Below are positions 51,155 through 62,809 of a stretch of 64,000 nucleotides of DNA, in pieces. The notes beneath the pieces are model-generated. The model searched no databases. It was not told the DNA's origin and saw only the letters and a list, made by a program, of their open reading frames with translations. The stretch spans positions 10,805,395 through 10,869,394 of the forward strand of contig OX419336.1 of assembly GCA_948470475.1 (NCBI GenBank). Direction: 5' to 3'. The DNA is from Galaxea fascicularis (lineage: Eukaryota > Cnidaria > Anthozoa > Scleractinia > Euphylliidae). Position numbers and translations under genes: made by a program. Numbering within the stretch: the stretch's first letter is position 1; the number at the start of each line of letters is the position of its first letter.

Positions 51155-53200
51155 ATGTCGGTGAGAGAAACTTGTCAAGATGAAGGAATGTTGAAGCCGC
51201 TCGATCAAGCAGGGCTTTCAATAGGAACGTCACTTTGCGAGCCACAGGCTAATTCTATGGTATTGGAAACTGTTCAACTGGATTCTGGCTTCGTGACTGA
51301 ATCACACGATGCGACGAATTTTGCTTTGGAGGAGAACGTGGAAATCTCCGAGAAAAATCTCCGAGAAAAATAGGAATGGACCTGGGATCGTGGAGTTGGG
51401 GGAGACTGTTGTTTAAAGTTCGAGCATCAAGGGTGCGCTTGCTAGTATTGAAGTAGTCAAAGAGAAGATGCAACCCGAGCTAACTGAGAAAGGTAAAGCC
51501 TACCGACTCAGTCAAAATATCAGTGAACGAAAGAAACTCAAAAGAGAAATGCAAACTCAGATTGCTAACATTGAAACTCTCATGGGTCTGGACAAAAATG
51601 TGGTAAGTGATGAAACTCTGAAACTTAATGAATGCTTTAAAGTGTTTGGTGATCTCCACGAAGGGATTCAAGAACTCTTAACTGAAGACGAGCAAGTGTT
51701 TCACCGTTAACTATACAGTGACATGGAGCGAGAAGTATTTTTCCCTCGTGAAGGAGTTAAGGAGTGGATGACTAACGTTAGTAATCGAATTAGACAAGAT
51801 GAAACTGACAAATCGTCTACCAAACTGAGTGCCAAATCTAAGAGCTCGAAGTCTGCACGTGTGTCAACTACTTCGTCAAAGGCAAGAGCCCTTGAAGCCA
51901 GAGCAAAGCATGCAGAGTTGGAAGCGAAAATTGCACAGCTTGATCGTGTTGAGACTGCTAGGAAAGAAGCAGAAAGAGCAAAATTGATGGCAGAATGTGC
52001 TGCTGCTGCTGCTGCTGCCGTGAGGAAAGTGTATGAAGATGCTGTTAAAGAAGATGATGAACAATATTAAGGCTCCGATGACCCTGACAATGATGACCAA
52101 GTTGTACACTGCTCCAGTGAAAAGAAGAAATTGCGGGGTTTTGACATCCAAGATTCCCCCAAAAAGAAGGAAAAACTGAACGTCTAAACAGCCGCAGCTG
52201 TGGACCTGACAAAACAAGCTGATCCCACTGGGAAACAGTCAACAGCTACCCTGAACCCTGATGCACGAGAATTTGTTGTCCCATTCTCAACTTCACAGCA
52301 TCTTGTTAACAACGCTAGTGTGGGTGCCATGAATCCTGTAATTGCTGAAAGAGAAGTTGGTACCACTACAAGGTTTAAGCAGGAGCCTCAGCCGTCTTTC
52401 TGGGAACAGATGGAGTTGAGAATGTCCCGACCACCACCTACACCCGCTCCATTTGATGGTGATCCAGCCCAGTACCTGCGGTTTAGAGCAAATTTTAAAG
52501 ATCAAGTGGAGAGCAAATTGTCATTAAGTGACAGTGAGAAAATGAACTATTTGTTGACCTACACCACTGGAAGAGCACGGAAAGTCATTGAAACCTATCA
52601 AGGACTTCCAAATGGTTGCCAACTCGCCTTACAAGTTTTGAAGCAAAGGTTTGGTCAAAATGCCATGGTCGTAGAAGCTTTGAAATCGTCCGTCGTTCGT
52701 GGGCCCAGGATAAAGGATGGTGACAGTGAAGACCACTTTGTTCTTTCTGATAAGATTCAGAATTGTTGCCGGGCAATGATTGAACTGCAATCAGGCGAGC
52801 TTGACTGCACAACAAATTTGAAGCAGATATATGACCGTTTACCAGACCATCTGCAAAGCAAGTGGCGAAAAACTGCAAGGTTATACCATGATAGAGTGTA
52901 TGGTAAACATGGCAGCACAGTTAAGTCTAAAGGTGACAATCTCAAGAAACCGTAAGCATTTCGTCCCAGAACAGCAAACAGTGCATCAATTGCTACCCTG
53001 ACAACAGACGTAAACAAGGAAAATGAGGTCACAAGAAAGGCTCCCCATGTGTGCAAGTGTTCTGTTTTCTTGTCTAAGAGTGTGAGTTGGCGGAGATGGT
53101 TTGCCAAGTTTAACACAATTTGTTACCGATGTCTTTCCTCTTCCCATTTGCAAAGAGAGTGTCCAGGAAGAAACGGATGTACGGAGAAGGACTGTACTCA
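51155..53200 (+). pseudogene. Gag region of BEL/Pao
   Basis: It starts with MSVRETCQDEG near 51155, with an in-frame stop at 51371-51373. A coiled coil follows (ISERKKLKREMQTQIAN near 51525 and ARALEARAKHAELEAKIAQL near 51885), with stops at 51708, 52068 and 52185. The frame at 52200-52955 holds the DUF1759-type domain: PAPFDGDPAQYLRFRANF, YLLTYTTGRARKVIETYQ. Zinc-knuckle-like CYRCLSSSHLQREC lies near 53120. The capsid-type function is lost through the stops. Confidence 0.75.
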
Positions 53201-53642
53201 CCCTTTAAATCACCATTCGTTGTTACACGTATCTGTAGTGACACCGAACCAAATCAGTGAAGATGGTCAGAATGTTGAACAGAGTCCTTCTCGAGGAACA
53301 GACTTGCCTGTCCATAAAGCAACTACTGCAGACTGTGAAAGAGGTTTTGTACTGCTAAAAGTTGTCCCACTTCGTGTTGTTTCTGAAAATGGAACAGTTG
53401 TGAGTACTTATGGTTTGTTGGACACAGCTGCTGTCAGTTCGATGATTACGTCTAACCTCGCAACAAGATTGCAACTTCAAGGAGTCCCAGAAAGAGTGAG
53501 CATTAACACTGTAACTAATAAGAGTCATGACTGTGAGTTGTCCAAGGTGAAATTCATGATCACTCCTATCAGTGAAGACGGCCTTTGTTTACCTGTCCAT
53601 CATAGTCTAACAGTTGAAGATTTAAATGTGTCGGATCGTTAA
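53200..53642 (+). pseudogene. Protease (DUF1758-like) of BEL/Pao
   Basis: RGFVLLKVVPLRVV precedes STYGLLDTAAVSSMITSNLA, the aspartic-protease loop in which the usual D-x-G-S/T reads DTAA, so activity is doubtful. INTVTNKSHDCEL follows. A stop ends the frame at 53640. Confidence 0.7.
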
Positions 53643-53649
53643 TGCCCGA

Positions 53650-55111
53650 ATCAGCTAGACCTGTCGGAGTGGCCACACCTGAAGGAATTAGAGTTGCCTT
53701 GTGTTTCTGTAGATGTTGATGAAGTCTCAGTCCTTATCAGTCAGGATGTACCCCAGGCACATATTGTCCTGGATTATTGTTGGGGGGACAATCCTCTGAG
53801 TCAACCATATGGAACAAACACACCATTTGGATGGTGCGTGGCTGGGCCAACCAATCGAAGGGAGGACAGCTCCAAGCCAGTTGCACTCTCTGTATTTGAT
53901 TGGGCCAAGGACAAGCCAGTTATGAACCTCAACCAGCAAGTCGAGAAGTTCTGGGCCTCCGAGTCTTATGGATTTGGGAACTCCGGTGATGGATCCAACA
54001 GTATTGAAGATGATAGGGCTCAAGAAATCTTGCACGCCACAATCAGACTGAGGGATGGAAGATATGAAGTAGGACTCCTGTGGCGAAACCGGAATGCCGA
54101 ACAACAGACCACAAGCGAGAGGAGACTGCAGCAACTAAAGAAACGGTTTCTGCGTGACCAAGCATTTGCTGATCGATACAGAGCAGTAATGAGTGACTAC
54201 ATTGACAAAGAATACGCTGTTAAGTTGTCTAACAAAGAAGTCGCTTCTACTTCTAACCATACCTGGTACCTCCCTCACCGTGGTGTGATCAATCCGAACA
54301 AGTGTGAAGTTAGAGTTGTATATGATGCAGCTGTAGAGTATAGTGGAACGTCTCTAAATAAGGAACTGTTGCAAGGTCCACAACTTACCAATTCTCTCAT
54401 CGGTGTTCTGTTCCAGTTTAGAAAGGAGGAAGTGGCTGTTGCGTCTGATATTGAAAGTATGTTTCACAGAGTTGCTTGTACTGCGGAGGATACAGATGCT
54501 CTCCGATTTCTCTGGTGGAGTGAAAGCATGGATGAGCCTCCGATTGACCACAAGATGGCAGTGCATTTGTTTGGAAAGGCAGATTCTCCTTGCATTGCTG
54601 TTTGGCCCTTAAGCGGACAGCCACTGATAATGCCGTCGAATTTGGCAAAGTATGTGAAATTGTTACCAAGAATTTCTATGTAGATGATTGCCTGTTCTCA
54701 GTTCCAACCACTGCACAAGTAGTAAGGACATCCCTGCAGTTGATGCAGTTGTTACAAAGAGGGAACTTTCGACTAACCAGGTTTGTTTCCAATGATAAAG
54801 GCGTTTTGGCTGCCATACCAGCAGAGGAAAGAACTGTCAAGGATCTCGATTTGGATAAGCTGCCCATTGAAAGGACTCTCGGACTTCAGTGGGACACTGA
54901 CACGGACTGCCTTGCGGTAAAGGTATCATGTTCCCCAAAACAACTCAGTGATGACACAAGGATAGGATGTTTGTCTACCTTAAGCTCCACATTTGACCCT
55001 CTTGGCTTAATTGGTCCCGTCCTACTACCGGCCAAAAGAGTCATGCAGAAGACGTGGCAGTTAAAGCTCAGTTGGGACGAGCAATTGCCAGGAGATTTGT
55101 TGAAAGGCTGA
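53650..55111 (+). pseudogene. Reverse transcriptase of BEL/Pao
   Basis: LPHRGVINPNKCEVRVVYDA and LLQGPQLTNSLIGVLFQFR are the fingers, and VASDIESMFHRV carries the first Asp. A frame change occurs near 54610. NFYVDDCLFSV, the YVDD catalytic loop, is read in the next frame, followed by TLGLQWDTDTD and TFDPLGLIGPVLLPAKR. A stop at 55109 closes the segment. Confidence 0.8.
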
Positions 55112-55528
55112 CAAAAATGGAAGGAGGATTTGACACTTCTCAGCCATGTCAGCATCCCTTGTTGCTATTTTCGTGGGGGCTGCTCCCTTGATGCATCCTT
55201 CCAACTACATCACTTCAGTGACGCATCTGAATATGGTTATGGAACTGTGTCTTATTTGAGAAAGGAGACAAAGGACGGAACTGTGAGTTGTTCCTTCATC
55301 ATGGCTAAGAGCCGTACTGCCCCTCTCCAGTATGTTTCCGTGCCAAGACTTGAGCTTCAGGCAGCCACGATTGCAGCACGAGTTCATCGCTCTGTGTTGA
55401 ACGAACTTGACTTGGAAATTTCTTCCACCTTCTTCTGGACGGATTCTAAAATCACATTGCAGTACATCAAGAATGAATCTCGGAGGTTCAAGACCTATGT
55501 TGCTAACAAGGTGTCTGAGATCCCGTGA
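55112..55528 (+). pseudogene. RNase H of BEL/Pao
   Basis: LHHFSDASEYGYGTVSYLR starts the domain. SVPRLELQAATIAARVH and STFFWTDSKITLQYI carry the other conserved acidic residues (S-D-A, E, T-D-S). It is open until the stop at 55526. BEL-type connection sequence continues in other frames up to 55950. Confidence 0.75.
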
Positions 55529-55949
55529 TGTATCCCACCCAAGCCAATGGAGACACTGTCCAGGGTCTGCTAACCCAGCCGATGATGCTTCTCACCGGCC
55601 TCACTACACATCAGTTGTTGAGTTCAGAAAGATGGTTTGGCGGCCCAGCGTTCCTGTTAAGTTCTGAGGAAAAATGGCCAAGGATCGCAGTTGAAACTTT
55701 GGCAGAGGATGACCTTGAAATCAAAACTGAGAAGCCTATATTTATGCTGACAGAACCAGACAAGTTGCAAGAGTTGCTTGAGAGGTACTCGAGTTAAACT
55801 GTGCTTCAACGATAGGTAGCCCGGCTACTGAAGTTCAAAACTTACCTGAAGTGTCAAAGGGAGAGTGATATTCCCAGTGTGGCCAAGTACCTAACAACCA
55901 ATGAACTGAAGCATTCAACGATTGCTATAGTGAAATGAGCTCAGAACCA

Positions 55950-57200
55950 AGCCTATTCAGAAGAGATCAAGGACTTGGAGAAGCGAGGGAATGTCAAGAG
56001 CACAAGCAAATTAGTTAAGCTTAAGCCAGTATTGGATAATGGTCTGATGAGAGTCGGTGGGCGAATTTTAGAGGCTCTCATTGGATCTGAAGCAAAGTTC
56101 CCGATGATTGTTCCACCGAAACACCACGTTGCTCGGATTCTGATCACAGCCTTCCATTAAAAACTAGCACATGCAGGTCAAAACCACATCCTGGCTCAAT
56201 TGAGAGAGCAGTTCTGGTTACCAAAGGGAAGGTCCGCTGTGCGTAGAGTGGTGCGATCATGTTTGTTGTGCAAGAAGCAGAGAGCAGCAAAGATGGAGCA
56301 GATGATGGCGGCCCTACTAGCCTTTCGCACCACAGCTTATGAGCCATGTTTCACTGACATCGGGGTCGACTACTTTGGCCGGTTGAACGTTAAGAGAGGA
56401 CGAGCAGTGGTCAAGAGATGGGGTGTAATATTCACCTGCCTGAACTCTCGAGCAGTACACTTAGAGTTGGCTTCCTCCCTGGAATCAGATTGCTTCATTA
56501 ACGTCCTGAGAAGATTTGTTAGTCGGAGAGGTCCACCCAAGTTCATCCACTCAGACAATGGGACCAACTTTGTTGGCGCTGAAAGAGAAATTAGAGAATC
56601 CATCCAAACTTGGAACCAGAAACAAATTCAAGACCAGCTCCTACAGAAAGGGTGCCAATGGGTTTTCCAAATTCCAAAGACTTCACATGCCAGCGGAGTC
56701 TGGGAAAGGCTTATACAAAGTACCCGTGTAGCGTTGAGAGCCATTCTTGGAAACAGTTTGGTGGATGAAGAAGTTAAGGCCACTGTCCTCACTGAAGTGG
56801 AGTCAATTCTGAACTCCAGACCTCTTTGTTCTGCGTCTGATGACCCAAACGATTTTGCGCCCTTGACACCTAATCACCTGTTGTTGCAGAGAGCGGTCCA
56901 CACCTTACCACCTGGATCCTTTGTAAAGGAAGATACCTTCTACAGGAGAAAGTGGAAACAGACGCAGATTTTAGCAGATCACTTTTGGAAACGGTGGCTT
57001 AAGGAGTACATCCCATCATTGCAGGAAAGGCAGAAATGGTACAGACCCCAACGAAATGCTGAAGTTGGAGACCTTGTGTTACTTGTTGATGAGTGGCGTA
57101 TGGGCCGGATAGGGAAATTGTTTCCTAGCAGAGATGGACTAATCAGAACTGTGGAAGTCAAAACAGGAGCTCTGACGTCATTTGTGCGACCCATTCAGAA
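55950..57200 (+). pseudogene. Integrase of BEL/Pao
   Basis: The H2C2-like region lies partly in the short frame ending at 56160 and continues with SCLLCKKQRA. The catalytic core has DIGVDYFGRLNVKRG and IHSDNGTNFVGAEREI with two catalytic Asp, and SHASGVWERLIQSTRVALR with Glu. The C-terminal LVDEWRMGRIGKL and TGALTSFVRPIQN follow. At 57201 the LINE begins with no frame change. The last 15 or so codons of pol resume at 60129 and stop at 60174-60176. Confidence 0.8.
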
Positions 57201-59889
57201 TTGTAAATACCGCGTCCTCGAACGAGTCTCCAACCCTTGCTATCAAGCCCTTTGGATTGAACTTCATCTGCCTAACAATAAGAAATCTGTATGTGGTGTT
57301 ACTTATAGACAACATAATAACCCTCATGAGTTTCTAGACTACTTGTCAGATTTCCTTGAGCGCCAATCCCGGCAAAATCTAAACATCCATATCATGGGAG
57401 ACTTCAACATAGATTTGTTAAAATATGAAACTTGTAGTTACACACAAACCTTATTGCAAACGATGCAAAGTTTTTCAATGTTCCCAGTGGTTGATAAGCC
57501 GACTAGAGTCTATGGTAAATCAGCAACTTTAATAGACAATATTTTCATAAATAATCTTGAGAATAACATAATTAGCGGCAATATCGTGTCCGATACAACT
57601 GATCACTTCTCTCAGATGTGCATATTAACTTCGCAATGTAAAACATTCTTTCCAAACAATAAAACTAAGGTCCGTGATTATTCCACCTTCAATACAAAAT
57701 CTTTCATTAACGACTTGCAGAATATTAATTGGACTAGTGTTTGTAGACATACCGATGCCAATCAATCGTTCTCCAGGTTTTACAAATTCATCAATAAGAC
57801 AATTAATAAACACGCCCCTTTAAGATGTATATCGAATCGTAAACAAAAATTACTTGCTAAACCTTGGTTGACTGCGGGTTTAAGAAAATCAATCAGGATA
57901 AAGAATGCCCTCTTCTTAACTTCCGACTGGGACAAATACAAATTTTACAGGAATAAAATCATCTCCCTTACAAGATTAAGTAAAGCGAACTACTACCAAA
58001 GTTTTTTTGATCTCAACATACGTAATGTGCGTCAAACTTGGAAAGGAATTAACGAGCTAATTGGAAGCCGTAAAAAGAAAAGCAAGCGCAATCCAATTAA
58101 CTTTATACGGTCAAATCCGAATGAGGTTCCAACTAGTGACCCGAAGGAAATAAGCGATATCTTTAACAGATATTTCGCCACTGTTGGGCGCAATCTGGCT
58201 TCTAAAATTCCTCAGACCATAAATACATTCTCTGATTATTTAGATCCACCACTTAATCGCACTTTCTTCTTTGATCCTATTATTCCGGAAGATATTAATT
58301 TAGAAATTTCAATTTTGCAAGATAACAAGGCCCATGGTCTCTACTCATCTCCAGTTAAGCTACTGAAATTGGCAAGTGAAGTCATATCTGTACCTCTAGC
58401 CTCGATTTTTAATCAGTCTATTAGCTCAGGGATTTTTCCATCTAAACTAAAACGTGCTAAAATTATCCCGATATTTAAGGACGAAGATGACTCTCTGCCT
58501 GAAAACTATCGACCTATTTCACTGCTCTCGATTTACAACAGGATTTTTGAAAAACTGATTTACTCTAGACTTACCAAATTTGTTAAGGATTGCAACCTTC
58601 TTTATGATCAACAATACGGTTTTCGCAGTAAGCACAGTACTCAGCATGCTATACTTGATATTGTTAACACAATTCTCCAAAATATGGACAACGGTAAATT
58701 TTCGTGCGGTGTTTTCATCGATCTCAAGAAGGCTTTTGATACTGTCAACCATGAGATTTTGTTAGCTAAACTTGAAAATTATGGTATTAGAGGTGTAATT
58801 AATTCCTGGTTCAGATCATACCTAACTGATCGAAAGCAAAATACAGAAGTTAACAATGTTGTGTCTGAAGCTGAGACGACCTTGTGAGGTGTGCCTCAGG
58901 GCTCTGTCCTCGGACCACTCTTGTTCCTTCTGTACATCAATGATATTTACAAATCTTCTTCGTTATTTGCCTTTTACCTATTTGCTGACGATACCAGTAT
59001 AATACTTGCAAATGACAACTTAAAGGAACTCGAGTCTCTTGTTAATCGCGAGCTTGGCAACGTCAACGAATGGCTTAAGGCTAACAAACTGTCTCTGAAC
59101 ATAAAAAAATCAAACTTTGTAATCTTTCGTCCCCGGCAAAAGAATATGCCTTTCATACCAAGGATTAGAATTTTTGACCCCGTGACTAATACATACGCAA
59201 ACCTTGAAATGAAAGACTATGTAAAATATCTTGGCTTAATGATTGATTCAAGTCTTTCATGGAAATATCACATAGAATCTATCTGCCACAAAATCAGCAA
59301 GTCAATAGGAATTATAGCCAAAATTCGACATTATGTTCCGCGTCGTGTTTTACTTTCAATTTACAACTCCCTAATCGTCCCTTACATAACTTATGGTGTT
59401 TGTGCATGGGGAAACTGTGCCTTGACATTTCAAAAAAAGATCGTAAATTTACAAAAACGGGCCTTACGCCTTATTTATTTCAGTAAGTCTAAGGAACACG
59501 CCGTACCCTTCTTTCTCAAATCGAATTGCCTTCCCCTACCTAGCCTATTTTTTAGAGATTGTAGCTATTTATTGTATGATATCAACAAACAGACAGCACC
59601 AGTTAGTATACTCAATCAGTTCGTTAAAACAAGTCAGATTCACAACTACAGAACAAGATCTGTCTCTAGCGAGTCGTTTTACGTTAAGTTTTCTAGAACC
59701 GATAAAATGTACGCCTTTTTCTCCAGAATCGGCGCCCAAATTTGGAATTCTATTCCTTATTCGATTAAAATACTTAAACGTTCGTCCTTTCGTAAAAAGA
59801 TAAAGGAATTATTACTAAATTTCTTGCGGTCTGAAGATGACTATGTTGAAGTCTCCGGTCTTATTAAGTTATTTAATACTTTAGGTTAG
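57201..59889 (+). pseudogene. LINE ORF2: partial endonuclease and reverse transcriptase
   Basis: LWIELHLPNNKKSVCGVTYR, IMGDFNIDLL and SDTTDHFSQ are endonuclease (APE-type) motifs. The first strands are missing. NYRPISLLSIYNRIFEKL, FIDLKKAFDTVNHEILLAKL, then GVPQGSVLGPLLF and LFADDTSI form the RT core with FADD as the catalytic box. QKKIVNLQKRALRLIY and AQIWNSIPYSIK make up the C-terminus. A single TGA at 58885-58887 lies directly before GVPQGS; the frame otherwise stays open to the TAG at 59887. Because it reads in phase with the BEL/Pao integrase, one ORF of 895 codons spans both elements. Confidence 0.85.
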
Positions 59890-60120
59890 CTTTTTTTTCG
59901 TAAAGTTTTAATATATTTGTTTTTGTTTTATGTTACTCTATTCTGTGTATTGTATAGGTAGTGTTTTCTCTGTTATTCAGTCCATCTATAGATAAACCTT
60001 GTATTTGTAAAATGTCTTTAGATCTCCCCGCCTCGATTAGTTTATAAGCTATTTGCGGGGGGAAACTTATGTAATTATTTATATTTGTAATTAATAAAAT
60101 TTTGTTGTTGTTAAAAAAAA
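57201..60120 (+). mobile_element. 5'-truncated CR1/L2-type LINE inside BEL/Pao
   Basis: An 8-bp target duplication ATTCAGAA lies at 57193-57200 and 60121-60128. The 3' UTR ends TTTTGTTGTTGTT plus A8. The 5' end falls in the endonuclease domain. The body is close to intact with one in-frame stop. It is the youngest layer of this nest. Confidence 0.85.
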
Positions 60121-60343
60121 ATTCAGAAGTTATGCTTGCTAGAGGAATCGGGAAACCTCTATTGTTGAAACTCTGAGAGATTATTGACATTGTTATTTAA
60201 ATTAGAGCGTCAATGCGTATAGCAGAGACATTGAAAGGAGTCGGTGACATTGATTTTGGACTTAAGTTTATTTCTAACTAGTTGTCACACAGGACCCAGG
60301 CCTTTCTTATCGTTATGCTTCACTAGTTTGGCATGGGGCGGGG

Positions 60344-60582
60344 TGTAGCGGCTGAGTTCCCTGTTTTTTGTTTTGTTTTCACGCCCTTTGGGGTTACGTG
60401 ACTCTATCGCTAGCCTCGAATTTTTGTTGATGGCGATTCACTTTGAGTTACGAAGCATCTTTGCGAGTGTTTTTCGTCATTCGTCGTTGTTGTAGGGCGC
60501 ATTTCCCTTTTTGTTGATTTGTCAAGTGGAAGTAGCGCAATAAACGCAAAGGCTTCGTCAACCAAGTGAGTTGTTCCTTACA
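60344..60582 (+). repeat. 3' LTR of BEL/Pao
   Basis: Begins TGTAGCGGCTGAG after a GGCATGGGGCGGGG purine tract and ends GTTCCTTACA, with the same body as the 5' LTR. Confidence 0.8.
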
Positions 60583-60696
60583 AGCATTTTGCATGTTAAA
60601 AAAATTGGAATAATCACAAAAAAGTTTTGAAAACGCGAAGTTATATTTTGGAATGACGTTCTCGTTGCCGTCCCCGTCGTCGTTGCTTAAACTCCC

Positions 60697-61906
60697 TATT
60701 CCCTGTGTGAGAACGACAAGTCTATAAGAGACATAGAACCCCGATATTATCCACAACAAAGCTATATACATGCGATATTAGCACTAGTGTGACGTCTAAT
60801 CGATCCACTTTATCTTCTTTGTACGTTACATCTCTTTTAACACATTCTACTAATGCCCTGCACGGGAGACCTCTGGTTCAACATTAACGGCCAAGACTTC
60901 CCGCACAGGTGACCTAATTTCCAAACTAGACCAGTTTAATCGTTCTTTACGAGATTCAGAAAACCCTGTTAGCTTTTAAAAGTGACGACTCCACTAATGC
61001 CAGTCGTTGTCGCTTGGGCCGCAACCAAGCCAAAAGCGACCTTCGTCAGTTTAGATCCGAAATTTCGGCAGCCCAGGAGGATGCCCGTAAACTGACAGAC
61101 CCTTAGATGGATATGATTGAAATTAAATACTATAGCAGGTCTGTACGAGCCATGTAGCAGAGACATAACGCGACGACGTGTTGCAAGGACAGGCGTTTTG
61201 AACACACGTACCAGTGATGAAAAAGGGTTGTTGCATTGTCCCCGCCACATGCGACATGAATTTACGCCGGTTAGAATTTGTTGTCATGAATTCGAGGACA
61301 AAATTAGCCAAACTTTAAATGTCGCACTGTGTGCTCTGCTCTTACAAACTATGTCCGCAATGCGTCATTCTTATTTTAGCCTGCGAAGCGGCAACCCGCC
61401 TCGCAGGCTACAATCAAGGTTTGTGTTTGTAACATGCCTCTTACTCAGTGCCTACGAAGGCAGCTGTCTCTGCTAAGGTTACTCTGGTTGTGTGGGGACT
61501 CTCGTGTGAAAGGTACAGTGATGCTCGTCGAGGAATTTGAGTAAAGCAAAGGGATACACCAAAAGCTTAACTCCTGACAGGTACCATTTCAAAAACAGAA
61601 AAATGTCCCTGGCGTGAACGATACAAATAGAGGAATGTCTCGCGCTTCATAGGGTGACCGAGTTAGAAACGTTATCGTGTCTGAACTTCACTACTTGACT
61701 ATATTCAGATCATTTTTCGCGTCCGCAACCCTAACAGACACCTGGGTGGTAGAAGATATCAACGCTCAATGGTAAACAGGAGGTATATGATACCCAAATA
61801 CCGGGCATTTGACACCTAATCACATCCTCGACTGCCGACCATGCACATTTCCTTTACATTGCAGAATATTCAAGGATCCCGAGTCTTGAGCAATTGATCG
61901 GTGAAC
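60697..61906. other. Gene-free stretch
   Basis: No supported gene. A hairpin TAGCCTGCGA/TCGCAGGCTA lies at 61377-61411. An acceptor-like CATTGCAG lies just upstream of the next gene, at about 61857-61864. Confidence 0.4.
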
Positions 61907-62338
61907 ATGGGAAGCGGTCAGTCCAATTATCCCTCCGGAAATTATTGGTCAGCCATAGACCGTGGTGAAAAACTGTTAAATTGCTATAAGTGTCATAAAA
62001 CCGTCGACGACATAGAGTGGGTTGCAGATGTATTTAACGACCACCCAGAAAAGACGTACATCTTTTACAGCTTTTCCAAGGAATCCCGCAGCATAACTGT
62101 GGGCGGTGAAGTTGGTCCCAGAGGTTTGACGGGTAGTGTGAGTCAAACAATCCACGAAGGAACCCCCATGATCAAAATGCTTCGTCGTCCACATGAAGAA
62201 CACATGTGTGTTTCCTGCTTCGAGAAATGCCACCAGAACGTCTTCAAGAGCGTCGCCCTCTCAGTGCAGGGAAAAGCGGCTTTGGTCAATTCTGATTACA
62301 CGTTAAACCGTGCCTCTTATGGAAGCGGGAAAGAATAA
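61907..62338 (+). CDS. Small CxxC protein with N-myristoylation-like start (copy 3)
   Basis: 143 residues starting MGSGQS at the ATG 61907, again Gly2 and Ser6. CYKC lies at 26-29 and CVSCFEKCH at 101-109. Overall the protein is about 85 percent identical to the copy at 44263 by eye, with most change in residues 3-15 and 60-75. A variable tip after a fixed Gly2 fits a lipid anchor with a fast-evolving spacer. The frame is intact. The family is not recognised and a signalling or adaptor role is guesswork. Confidence 0.7.
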   Translation: MGSGQSNYPSGNYWSAIDRGEKLLNCYKCHKTVDDIEWVADVFNDHPEKTYIFYSFSKESRSITVGGEVGPRGLTGSVSQTIHEGTPMIKMLRRPHEEHMCVSCFEKCHQNVFKSVALSVQGKAALVNSDYTLNRASYGSGKE

Positions 62339-62344
62339 ATGCAA

Positions 62345-62720
62345 TGAGCAGCTGCTTGCAATGAGAAAAAACACAAGGAAAGGGTTCCCAATTGCTCGTT
62401 CCAGAATTCAAATTGAGACTGGGGACGAGTTTTTTAATTTTAATACAATTAAAAATCGAGACTGAACCATCACAACAAAGGTCGTATGAAAATTATTCAG
62501 TTTACCAAGGTTATCGTTTCCTTAGTTGTACTTGTGTGTTGAGTGAACTGGCCTTTGAATAGAAGCGAGGTTGTCTTGATACAAACTTCACTGCTTTTCC
62601 CATGTAAATCAAGCTGTTGTTATGCTAACAAGTACTCATTTACACAAGAAAGACAGAGAGGTTGTTATCGAAACAAGGCACCCCCAGCTTCCCCAGTCTT
62701 CTTCTCAAAGACCTGGCACA
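62345..62720. repeat. 3' flank of the small CxxC gene, copy 3
   Basis: Shares AATTGCTCGTTCC, GACTGGGGACGAGTTTTT and AAATCAAGCTGTTGTTATGC with the flank at 44700-45080. Confidence 0.6.
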
Positions 62721-62809
62721 CTCAACTACCAGGCGGTGTTGGACACGACTCTCAAAGCATGCCGGGAGAAATTTCCGACAGCTCTCATTTTCACCTGCTC
62801 GTCAGACAG

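Larger units (their letters stand above)
50696..60582 (+). mobile_element. BEL/Pao LTR retrotransposon
   Basis: LTRs of about 236-239 bp, beginning TGTAGC and ending CCTTACA (3') or CCTTACG (5'), with about 95 percent similarity by eye. The target duplication is AGTAT/AGCAT (50691-50695, 60583-60587), with one mismatch. Gene order is Gag, zinc knuckles, protease, RT, RNase H, integrase, as in BEL/Pao. It has multiple stops and frame changes. A LINE is inserted near the pol end at 57201. Confidence 0.85.
50447..60696. mobile_element. GGGAGTTTAAG-type MITE, copy d, split by the BEL/Pao element
   Basis: The left part 50447-50695 (GGGAGTTAAAGCAACGAGG) and right part 60583-60696 (ending CGTTGCTTAAACTCCC) together make one MITE matching 20569-20933. 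The BEL/Pao element occupies the middle. Confidence 0.7.

Noticed and set aside
51876..52217. Minus-strand ORF of 113 codons in the BEL/Pao Gag region
   Set aside because: It is the shadow of the Ala/Lys/Glu-rich coiled coil on the plus strand.
58885..58887. Selenocysteine or readthrough at the LINE TGA
   Set aside because: No SECIS-like structure was seen and such LINEs do not use recoding there; a point mutation is simpler.
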